Made by a program: the position numbers and the translations under genes | In this document: positions 1 to 5,040 of the stretch, in pieces | How the letters are laid out: the number at the start of each line of letters is the position of its first letter | Numbering within the stretch: position 1 is the stretch's first letter | From: Pseudomonadota bacterium | Lineage (GTDB): Bacteria; Myxococcota_A; Polyangia; Polyangiales; Polyangiaceae | Assembly (NCBI GenBank): GCA_023402175.1 | Contig: JAEXCN010000217.1 | Span: 1 to 7,412 of the forward strand | Length of the DNA stretch: 7,412 nucleotides | Direction of reading: 5' to 3' | Notes under the pieces: model-generated | What the model saw: the letters and a program-made list of their open reading frames with translations, nothing else | What the model was told of the DNA's origin: nothing | Databases searched by the model: none

Positions 1-260
1 AGACAGCGAAGTACGGCGATCTCTCGCGCGGCCCGCGGATCGTCGACGCGAACGTGCGTGCTTCGATGAGGGCGATCCTCGAAGAGATCCGCTCGGGCGC
101 CTTCGCGACGGAGTGGGTGCTCGAAAATCAGGCGGGGCGTCCTCGTTACGAGAGGCTCCTTGCGCGCGACCTCGCGCACCCTATCGAAAAGGTCGGTGCC
201 GTCCTCCGCGCCCGGATGCCGTGGCTTGCGCGACCCACCGAAAAGGAGGCGGCCACATGA
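1..260 (+). CDS. ilvC: Ketol-acid reductoisomerase, C-terminal fragment
   Basis: This is the 3' end of a gene that begins upstream of the window; 85 codons are visible in the frame starting at base 3, ending at TGA 258-260. The enzyme isomerises and reduces 2-acetolactate (or 2-aceto-2-hydroxybutyrate) with NADPH and Mg2+, the step after acetolactate synthase in valine and isoleucine synthesis. The visible part matches the C-terminal helical domain of class I enzymes: TAKYGDLSRGPRIV near the start, then EWVLENQAGRP, and the closing HPIEKVGAVLRARMPW. A short tail follows the usual MPW end. The N-terminal Rossmann domain and the catalytic residues before TAKYGD lie outside the window. Its stop codon overlaps the next start as ATGA, so it is the upstream member of the same operon. 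A shorter GTG-initiated reading from base 54 is possible but not credible, because homology continues to the window edge. Confidence 0.95.
   Translation, partial: TAKYGDLSRGPRIVDANVRASMRAILEEIRSGAFATEWVLENQAGRPRYERLLARDLAHPIEKVGAVLRARMPWLARPTEKEAAT
243..249 (+). promoter_or_regulatory. Strong ribosome binding site that fixes the ilvG start
   Basis: AAGGAGG lies inside the last codons of ilvC, 7 nt before the ATG at 257. It decides the start of the synthase gene against a longer in-frame reading that opens at base 113. The residues of that longer reading before 257 are only the shadow of ilvC. Confidence 0.85.
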
Positions 261-1909
261 ACGGCGCCGATCTCCTCGTGCGCGCGCTCGAACGCCAAGG
301 TGTCGACGTGCTGTTCGGCTATCCGGGAGGAGCGATCCTTCCGTTCTACGACGCGCTCGTCGGCTCACGGCTGCGTCACATCCTCGTGCGCCACGAGCAA
401 GCCGCCGCCCTCGCAGCCGATGGCTATGCTCGCGCAACGGGTCGAGTCGGTGTCTGCGTCGCGACGTCGGGGCCGGGCGCGACGAATCTGGTCACCGGCA
501 TCGCCAACGCAGCGCTCGACTCGGTTCCCATCGTTGCCGTGACCGGACAAGTGCCGACCAGCTTGATGGGAACGGACGCGTTCCAAGAGGTGGACATCTT
601 CGGCCTCACGATGCCGATCGTGAAGCACAGCTTCCTCGTGCGGAAGGTCGCCGATCTCCCGGGCGTGGTCGCGGATGCGTTCCGAATCGCGATGTCGGGA
701 CGCCCGGGCCCCGTGCTCATCGACGTTCCGAAGGACGTCGCCAACACCGATGCTGCCGGACTCGATCCTTTCGGCCCATCGCGCCCGACGCCTTCGCCCG
801 CGCTCTACGATGAGGAGCTCGAACGAGCACGCGAGCTCCTCCGCAAGGCCGAGCGCCCTGTTGCGTACGTCGGCGGCGGCGTTGCGATGGGACGAGCGGT
901 CGAGGAGCTTCGCGCGTTCATCGCCACCACCGGGATGCCCGTGGTGACGACGCTCAAGGGCATCGGAGCCGTCGACGGTACCGATCCGCTCCTGCTCGGC
1001 ATGCTCGGCATGCACGGCTCACGCGCTGCCAACCTCGCCGTCCAGCGTTCGGATCTGCTGGTCTGCCTCGGGGCGCGCTTCGATGACCGCGCCACGGGCA
1101 AGCTCGATGGATTCGCGCCAGAGGCCCGCGTGATCCACGCCGACGTCGATCCCGCCGAGGTCGACAAGCTTCGTCGTTCCGACGTCGCGTTGGTGGGCGA
1201 TCTGCGCATCGCGCTCCGCGCCCTCACGATTCCGCTGGAACCCCGCGCATGGCGGTCGTCCTGTCTCGCAGAGAAAGAGCGCGAACGGTTGCCGGCACCT
1301 CCGCTCCGAGCCGTCGATGGGCCACGACTCCTTCGCAACCTTTCGGACCGACTCGATGACCGCACGATCGTGACGTGTGACGTCGGCCAACACCAGATGT
1401 GGGTCGCGCAGCACGTGAAGTTTCGACGTCCCGAGCTTCACCTCTCGAGTGGCGGCCTCGGAACGATGGGCTACGGGCTGCCTGCCGCGGTCGGCGCGCA
1501 GCTCGGTCGGCCCGACGCGCGAGTGGTCGCCGTCAGCGGCGATGGCTCGTTCCTCATGAACGTGCAGGAGCTCGCGACGATCAAGCGCTACTCGCTTCCG
1601 GTGAAGATCCTCCTGTTCGACAACCAAGCGCTCGGCCTCGTACGCCAGTGGCAAGAGCTCTTTCACGGAGAGCGGTACAGCGAGATCGATCTCTCGGACA
1701 ATCCCGACTTCGTCCGCGTCGCCGAAGCGTTCGGAATCCCCGCGATGCGGATCGACCAGGACGACCAGGTCCCGCTGGCCATCCGTCGCGTCCTCGACGA
1801 GCCGGGCCCGCTGCTCGTCCACGTGATCCTCGACCAAGGGACGATGTGCTGGCCGCTCGTGCCACCGAACAAGACCAACGCCGAGATGTTGAACGGAGAA
1901 GGACCATGA
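257..1909 (+). CDS. ilvG: Acetolactate synthase, catalytic large subunit (isozyme II-like)
   Basis: This is a 550-residue cytoplasmic enzyme using thiamine diphosphate, FAD and Mg2+. It condenses pyruvate with a second pyruvate or with 2-oxobutyrate, the first common step of valine, leucine and isoleucine synthesis. The N-terminal domain has FGYPGGAILPFYDAL and the catalytic glutamate E47 in RHEQAAALAADGYARATG. The central FAD domain carries LGARFDDR (G272-R278). The C-terminal cofactor domain has GDGSFLMN (428-435) and FDNQALGLVRQWQELF. W465 in that stretch aligns with the tryptophan linked to 2-oxobutyrate preference in E. coli isozyme II. The ending CWPLVPPNKTNAEML also resembles E. coli IlvG more than IlvB or IlvI as I recall them. 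An IlvM-type subunit follows with an ATGA overlap, supporting the isozyme II call. The start at 257 is set by AAGGAGG and by overlap with the ilvC stop. Catalytic motifs look intact. Function is secure; the isozyme class is inferred from motif resemblance. Confidence 0.95.
   Translation: MNGADLLVRALERQGVDVLFGYPGGAILPFYDALVGSRLRHILVRHEQAAALAADGYARATGRVGVCVATSGPGATNLVTGIANAALDSVPIVAVTGQVPTSLMGTDAFQEVDIFGLTMPIVKHSFLVRKVADLPGVVADAFRIAMSGRPGPVLIDVPKDVANTDAAGLDPFGPSRPTPSPALYDEELERARELLRKAERPVAYVGGGVAMGRAVEELRAFIATTGMPVVTTLKGIGAVDGTDPLLLGMLGMHGSRAANLAVQRSDLLVCLGARFDDRATGKLDGFAPEARVIHADVDPAEVDKLRRSDVALVGDLRIALRALTIPLEPRAWRSSCLAEKERERLPAPPLRAVDGPRLLRNLSDRLDDRTIVTCDVGQHQMWVAQHVKFRRPELHLSSGGLGTMGYGLPAAVGAQLGRPDARVVAVSGDGSFLMNVQELATIKRYSLPVKILLFDNQALGLVRQWQELFHGERYSEIDLSDNPDFVRVAEAFGIPAMRIDQDDQVPLAIRRVLDEPGPLLVHVILDQGTMCWPLVPPNKTNAEMLNGEGP
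1895..1903 (+). promoter_or_regulatory. Ribosome binding site for ilvM within the end of ilvG
   Basis: GGAGAAGGA lies in the final codons of the large subunit gene; its GGAG core ends 7 nt before the ATG at 1906. It selects 1906 over an upstream in-frame ATG at 1399, which is deep inside ilvG and has no such signal. Confidence 0.75.
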
Positions 1910-2142
1910 CGCACGAATTGAAGTTCGACGTCTCACGCGTGGAAGGCGTTCTCGTGCGCCTTCTCGGACTCTCGGTGCGACGAGGATACGAGCCCATCGA
2001 GGTGGTCGCCGTACCCGCCGGCGACGGCGTCCTCGCCGTTCGGATGCGTGTGGAGAGCGCGCGCGCCGTGGCGGGACTCGTTCAGCAGCTCGAGAAGCTC
2101 CACGACGTCCGACGGGTCGAAGTGAGGGAGGTCGGATCATGA
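1906..2142 (+). CDS. ilvM: Acetolactate synthase small regulatory subunit, IlvM-like ACT protein
   Basis: This 78-residue protein is essentially one ACT domain. It reads beta strand (LKFDVSRVEG), helix (VLVRLLGLSVRRGYEP), strand (IEVVAVPAG), strand (GVLAVRMRVES), helix (ARAVAGLVQQLEKLHD) and strand (VRRVEVREV). The stretch SARAVAGLVQQLEKLHDVRRVEV closely resembles the end of E. coli IlvM. The length is near IlvM (about 87 residues) and half that of IlvH/IlvN-type subunits (about 160), so the C-terminal domain of the longer type is missing. The family binds the large subunit, raises its activity and, in isozymes I and III, carries valine inhibition. Aligned by eye to E. coli IlvH without gaps, positions 11 and 29 are Arg and Glu instead of Asn and Asn, while Gly14 is kept. 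I infer weak or no valine feedback. It overlaps both neighbours by 4 nt, which suggests translational coupling. Confidence 0.85.
   Translation: MTHELKFDVSRVEGVLVRLLGLSVRRGYEPIEVVAVPAGDGVLAVRMRVESARAVAGLVQQLEKLHDVRRVEVREVGS
2124..2131 (+). promoter_or_regulatory. Ribosome binding site for ilvA within the end of ilvM
   Basis: GAGGGAGG lies 7 nt before the ATG at 2139. It supports this start over the in-frame ATG 14 codons later at 2181. The spacing equals that at the other two junctions of the operon. Confidence 0.75.
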
Positions 2143-3095
2143 CGTCTCGACTGCCCGACGTCGCCGACGTTGCCGCGGCGATGTCACGCGTTCGCCCATT
2201 GCTCGCGCCGACACCGCTCGTTCGCTCCGAGCGGTTCGACGCATGGCTGAAGCTCGAGACTCTGCAGGTGACCGGCTCGTACAAGGTTCGCGGCGCATCG
2301 AATGCGATGCTGGTTGCGCTCGCGGATGGGGACCGGAGGCCGATCGTGGCAGCTTCCGCGGGCAATCATGCGCGCGGCGTGGCCTGGGCGGCGCATCGCC
2401 TGGGGCTCGCGGCCCACACGGTGGTGCCAGTCGCCGCGCCGCTCACGAAGGTCCGTGGAACGGAGGCGCTCGGGGCGAAGGTGATTCGCTTCGGGTGCTC
2501 TTACGAAGAAGCGCAGGACCACGCCATGTTGCTCGCACGCGAGAACGGCTGGCGCTTCCTTCCGGCGTTCGACGACGCGGACGTCATCGCGGGACAGGGC
2601 ACGGTCGGATGGGAGTTGCTGGAGCTATTGCCGGACGTCGTGCTGGTCCCGCTCGGCGGCGGAGGTCTCGCCGCAGGCATCGGGGTGGCACTCAAGTCGC
2701 GAGGTGTGAAGATCGTCGGCGTTCACGTCGACGGCCTCGATGCCATGGCTCGCGCGCTCGCGGGCCAAGCTCCACTCGACGATGCTCCCAGCACGATCGC
2801 GGACGGGGTTCGCGTTCGAACCGTCGGCCACCTGACGCGTAGCATCTGCGCGGACGTGCTCGACGACATCGTTACCGTCCCCGAAGCGCTCGTTCGGAAG
2901 ACCGTCGTCGACCTCGCCGCATTCGACCGCGTCGTCGCCGAAGGAGCCGGCGCCCTCGCGTGCGCGGCGCTCGAGCGCGTGAAAGCCCGGCGAAAGGTCG
3001 CGGTCGTGTCCGGCGGAAACATCGACCTCGAAACGCTCGCGGCGCTCACGCGAGACATGGAGGACAGGGCTCACCACGCGTGCGCAGCGAGCTGA
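2139..3095 (+). CDS. ilvA: Threonine dehydratase, short form without ACT domain
   Basis: This 318-residue fold-type II PLP enzyme most likely deaminates threonine to 2-oxobutyrate and ammonia in the cytoplasm, supplying the isoleucine branch. The PLP lysine is K49 in TGSYKVRGAS. SAGNHARG (73-80) is the substrate loop, GGGGLAAG (173-180) the phosphate-binding loop, ADGV (221-224) and EGAGA (268-272) are family motifs, and SGGN (291-294) is the late cofactor-contact motif. The protein ends soon after this catalytic domain, like E. coli TdcB (about 329 residues). It lacks the C-terminal ACT region that gives biosynthetic IlvA (about 514 residues) its isoleucine feedback. The start overlaps the ilvM stop as ATGA and follows GAGGGAGG. 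The tail ends in RAHHACAAS with no recognisable domain. Serine dehydratase or another relative of the family is possible from the protein alone. The operon with acetolactate synthase favours the biosynthetic role. Confidence 0.88.
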   Translation: MTSRLPDVADVAAAMSRVRPLLAPTPLVRSERFDAWLKLETLQVTGSYKVRGASNAMLVALADGDRRPIVAASAGNHARGVAWAAHRLGLAAHTVVPVAAPLTKVRGTEALGAKVIRFGCSYEEAQDHAMLLARENGWRFLPAFDDADVIAGQGTVGWELLELLPDVVLVPLGGGGLAAGIGVALKSRGVKIVGVHVDGLDAMARALAGQAPLDDAPSTIADGVRVRTVGHLTRSICADVLDDIVTVPEALVRKTVVDLAAFDRVVAEGAGALACAALERVKARRKVAVVSGGNIDLETLAALTRDMEDRAHHACAAS

Positions 3096-3124
3096 CTCGG
3101 CGCACTCGCTTCGGCCCCGAGTCG
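3090..3124 (+). repeat. Imperfect direct repeat flanking the ChaN-like gene, copy 1
   Basis: This segment spans the ilvA stop codon and most of the spacer before the ChaN-like gene. It aligns with 4180-4216, just after that gene, at 29 identical positions of 37 columns with two single-base gaps (counted by hand). The best core is TTCGGCCCCGAGTCG (3110-3124) against TTCGGCCCTGAGTCG, 14 of 15. The origin is unknown, and chance is possible in DNA of this composition. Confidence 0.4.
3094..3123 (+). terminator. Inverted repeat at the end of ilvA, possible weak terminator
   Basis: GACTCGG (3094-3100) and CCGAGTC (3117-3123) are perfect reverse complements around a 16-nt loop, beginning within the ilvA stop codon. 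A T-G pair can extend the stem by one. The bases after it (GACCTAATCTT) are not a clear T tract, so an intrinsic terminator is only a weak possibility. The 3' arm shares bases 3117-3118 with a second inverted repeat at 3113-3140, so the two cannot fully form together. Confidence 0.35.
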
Positions 3125-3140
3125 ACCTAATCTTGGGGCC
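3113..3140 (+). promoter_or_regulatory. Inverted repeat abutting the ChaN-like start codon
   Basis: GGCCCC (3113-3118) and GGGGCC (3135-3140) are perfect reverse complements with a 16-nt loop. The 3' arm ends at the base before the ATG at 3141. If formed in mRNA, it would hide the only G-rich stretch before the start codon. It competes with the hairpin at 3094-3123. A regulatory role is inference. Confidence 0.3.
3128..3133 (+). promoter_or_regulatory. Candidate -10 element for a leaderless transcript
   Basis: TAATCT fits the TAnnnT form of a -10 box and ends 7 nt before the ATG at 3141. A transcript started from it would begin at or next to the start codon. No SD sequence is present, in contrast to the strong sites in the ilv genes just upstream. 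No convincing -35 element was found, so this rests on spacing alone. Confidence 0.3.
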
Positions 3141-4151
3141 ATGCGGATCTTCTCTTCACACGGCACGCGCGCGCGCAGCGCGATGCTCGTCGGACTATGC
3201 CTGGTCCTTGCGGCCTGTGAGCGCTCGGGAAGGTCGCCGAGGGCATCGGAGGCTGCGATGTCGACGGCGCGCTCGAGCCCGCGCGCGTGGACGACGAGCC
3301 TCGATCGCGACCATCCGCTCGTCGGCCGGATCTGGAGCGTGCGCGAAGGGCGCTTCGTCGACGAGCGGGCGATGCTCGGCGCGCTGCGCGGATACGTGCT
3401 GCTCGGCGAGAAACACGACAACCCCGATCATCATGCGCTCCAGGCCGAGATCCTGCACGCGCTCGTCGATGCGGGCGCGAAGCCCGCCGTCGCCTTCGAG
3501 ATGTTCGACGTCGAGAAGCAGCCCGCGATCGATGCGGCGCGCCGAACGTCGCGTGACGCGGCGAGCCTCGCGGAAGCCGTCGACTGGGAGCATTCTGGCT
3601 GGCCACCGTGGCGTTACTACGCGCCCATCGCGCAGGTCGCGCTCGATGCCGACCTGCCGATCGTAGCCGCGGGCCTCTCGACTGCGAAGATGCGCGCGAT
3701 GATGAAGCCGTCTGCGGAGGGCGCATCAACGGCGCTCGACGAAGGCGAGCCGTTGACCTCCGAGCAGCGCGCGTCCTTGACGGAGGAGCTCCGCGCGAGC
3801 CACTGCGGGAAGCTGCCGGAGACGATGCTCCCGGTCATGATCCGCATGCAGCGCGCGCGAGACGTCGCGATGGCGAAGGCGCTCGCCACGAACGTCGACG
3901 CGGCACATTCGGTCGGCGTGCTCATCGCAGGAACCGGGCATACGCGAACCGATCGCGGCGCCGCGCTCGATCTCCGTGCGCGCGATCCGGGACGTCCGAT
4001 CGCGAGTCTCGCCTTCGTCGAGGTCGAACGAGGGAAGGACGGGCCCGCTGCCTACGCGTCGCGGTGGAACGCGACCAGGCTGCCGTTCGACTTCGTCTGG
4101 TTCACGCCGCGTGCAAACGACGAGAACCCGTGCGCCGCGTTCGCGCACTGA
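3141..4151 (+). CDS. ChaN/DUF399-family lipoprotein, putative haem-binding uptake protein
   Basis: This 336-residue protein has a lipoprotein signal: basic N-terminus (R2, R10, R12), hydrophobic stretch 15-25 and lipobox LAAC with Cys26 as the predicted lipidation site. Glu27 at +2 suggests the outer rather than the inner membrane. The mature part fits the ChaN family of the Tiki/EreA-like superfamily. It has YVLLGEKHDNPDHH (85-98) with the family's GExHxNxxxH pattern, VAFEMFD (117-123), the HSGWPPWRYYAPI region (151-163), HCGKLPETMLPVM followed by QRARDVAMA (221-245), and GTGHTRTDRG (264-273). Campylobacter ChaN is an iron-regulated haem-binding lipoprotein; whether this one binds haem is unknown. 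The start at 3141 is the first possible in-frame start after an in-frame stop (3093-3095). The later ATG at 3183 would remove the basic part of the signal. There is no SD. The 45-nt gap to ilvA allows co-transcription, but no functional link is evident. Confidence 0.85.
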   Translation: MRIFSSHGTRARSAMLVGLCLVLAACERSGRSPRASEAAMSTARSSPRAWTTSLDRDHPLVGRIWSVREGRFVDERAMLGALRGYVLLGEKHDNPDHHALQAEILHALVDAGAKPAVAFEMFDVEKQPAIDAARRTSRDAASLAEAVDWEHSGWPPWRYYAPIAQVALDADLPIVAAGLSTAKMRAMMKPSAEGASTALDEGEPLTSEQRASLTEELRASHCGKLPETMLPVMIRMQRARDVAMAKALATNVDAAHSVGVLIAGTGHTRTDRGAALDLRARDPGRPIASLAFVEVERGKDGPAAYASRWNATRLPFDFVWFTPRANDENPCAAFAH

Positions 4152-4175
4152 GCGCCTTCATTGCGGGTGGGACGC

Positions 4176-4185
4176 AAGGAGGTGA
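4176..4185 (+). other. Orphan perfect Shine-Dalgarno sequence
   Basis: AAGGAGGTGA matches the full anti-SD tail of 16S rRNA and sits 24 nt after the ChaN-like stop, with a GTG at 4191 spaced 8 nt from GGAGG. The frame that follows runs to 4598, antisense to the minus-strand gene at 4225-5013. It is Arg/Ser-rich like other shadow frames, so no gene is called. Confidence 0.4.
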
Positions 4186-4199
4186 GTCGGGTGCACCTC
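4179..4199. terminator. Short inverted repeat between convergent genes
   Basis: GAGGTG (4179-4184) and CACCTC (4194-4199) are perfect 6-bp arms around a 9-nt loop, between the stop at 4151 (+) and the stop at 4225 (-). The + strand continues ATTTCGG; neither side has a real T tract. A weak bidirectional terminator is possible from position alone. The 73-nt spacer 4152-4224 holds nothing else beyond the repeat copy and the orphan SD. Confidence 0.2.
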
Positions 4200-4216
4200 A
4201 TTTCGGCCCTGAGTCG
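4180..4216 (+). repeat. Imperfect direct repeat flanking the ChaN-like gene, copy 2
   Basis: This is the partner of 3090-3124, lying wholly in the spacer between the convergent genes. The substitutions relative to copy 1 destroy the GACTCGG/CCGAGTC hairpin, so the shared feature is the primary sequence, not the structure. Confidence 0.4.
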
Positions 4217-4224
4217 TTCGCGCC

Positions 4225-5013
4225 TCAACGATACGGGCGTGCCGTTCGCGAGAGCGACATCGCGACGATGTGCGCGAGGACGTCGAAGCTCGCAGACGAC
4301 GACATCGCGAGGTGCTTCGGGCCTGCTGCGACGACCGTCGTGTTCGCACGCACCGAGAGGAGCCGCGCGTCGAACGCCGCCCACGGCGCGAGCTCGCGCA
4401 GGGTGCGCACGAGCACCTCGAAGTTCTCCATCTTCGAGATCTTCATGTCCTGCGCGAGGCCGTCGTATCGGAGCTGCGTGGATGCGAGGAGCCAGGGCGC
4501 GGCGTCCGCACGAAACACGTAGAGCACCGGCTCGCGCTCGTGTGTCACGCGTGTGGACTCCTTCTCTGCGGTCTTCGTCGCGAGGAGCCCGCCGGTGAGC
4601 GCCACGCGCCCGATGCTGATCTTGCGCTGCCGATCGACGACGACGTCCTCGGTGCGCGTCACATGTGTGGCGCGGACGAGCGCGGTCACCGCCGCGAGCG
4701 GCAATCGTCGCTCCTCGCCCTGACCGATGCCCACGAAGTCTCCGGCCTCGAGGCGAAACGCCTTCGGACGGAACATGTCTTCGCTCGCGGTCACCGCATC
4801 GAGGTCACAGTGGGCCGCATCGTGGCCGCGCGACCGGAGCTTGCCGACCACGTCGATCGCGCGGGCGCGATCCTCGGTGCGGAGCACGATGACGGGCATC
4901 GGCGCCCGCAGCATCACGCTGGTCTCGTATGCGGTGAGCCCGAGGTCCGCCGCGAGCCGCGGAGCCTCTTCTTCGACGCTGCGTCCCAGCGCGACGATCG
5001 CGACGACGTCCAC
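4225..5013 (-). CDS. Unrecognised protein linked to a metallophosphoesterase
   Basis: I do not recognise a family for this 262-residue protein, and it has no signal peptide or membrane helix. Residues 1-72 read as alternating strand and helix (MDVVAIVALGRSVEEEAPRL, then PVIVLRTEDRARAIDVVGKLRSRGHD), like a small alpha/beta domain. Residues 80-145 look mainly beta, with FRPKAFRLEAGDFVGI and EDVVVDRQRKISIGRVALTGG. Residues 160-185 contain REPVLYVFRADAAPWLLASTQLRYDGL, and a helical segment with MENFEVLVRTLRELAP follows. The sequence has a normal amino acid mix, unlike the Arg-rich shadow frames on the other strand. The GTG start (5013-5011) is forced: an in-frame TAA lies four codons upstream and no earlier start exists; the next in-frame Met is residue 34. 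There is no SD. It lies 27 nt after the phosphoesterase gene, probably in one transcript. A cytoplasmic role is the only safe inference. Confidence 0.75.
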   Translation of the reverse strand: MDVVAIVALGRSVEEEAPRLAADLGLTAYETSVMLRAPMPVIVLRTEDRARAIDVVGKLRSRGHDAAHCDLDAVTASEDMFRPKAFRLEAGDFVGIGQGEERRLPLAAVTALVRATHVTRTEDVVVDRQRKISIGRVALTGGLLATKTAEKESTRVTHEREPVLYVFRADAAPWLLASTQLRYDGLAQDMKISKMENFEVLVRTLRELAPWAAFDARLLSVRANTTVVAAGPKHLAMSSSASFDVLAHIVAMSLSRTARPYR

Positions 5014-5019
5014 GTTCGA

Positions 5020-5025
5020 AGCTTA
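5020..5025 (-). promoter_or_regulatory. Candidate -10 element for a leaderless GTG start
   Basis: On the minus strand TAAGCT (TAnnnT form) ends 6 nt before the GTG at 5013, in a 27-nt gap with no SD. The arrangement is like the one before the ChaN-like gene. It may let the downstream gene be expressed apart from the phosphoesterase. No -35 element was identified. Confidence 0.25.
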
Positions 5026-5040
5026 ACACCCGTCCCGTCG

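Noticed and set aside
113..256. N-terminal extension of the synthase gene to base 113
   Set aside because: The extension translates the ilvC C-terminus out of frame. AAGGAGG and the ATGA overlap place the start at 257, and family homology starts there.
1019..2365. A 448-codon minus-strand open frame opposite ilvG, ilvM and ilvA
   Set aside because: It is in phase with ilvG codons, has shadow-type composition and spans several well-supported genes.
3094..3134. A confident Rho-independent terminator after ilvA
   Set aside because: The hairpin is followed by GACCTAATCTT, without a run of T, so it is kept only as a weak candidate.
3096..3140. A Fur-type iron box before the ChaN-like gene, expected because Campylobacter ChaN is iron-regulated
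   Set aside because: The spacer is GC-rich, and no stretch resembles the AT-rich GATAAT-type Fur operator.
3090..4216. The repeat pair as attachment sites of an integrated element
   Set aside because: There is no integrase, transposase, tRNA or composition shift between the copies, and the copies are only about 78% alike. It is reported as a repeat only.
4191..4598. A gene starting at GTG 4191 behind the perfect SD
   Set aside because: The Arg/Ser/Pro-rich translation runs antisense through a better gene and shows no family motif. Only the SD is reported.
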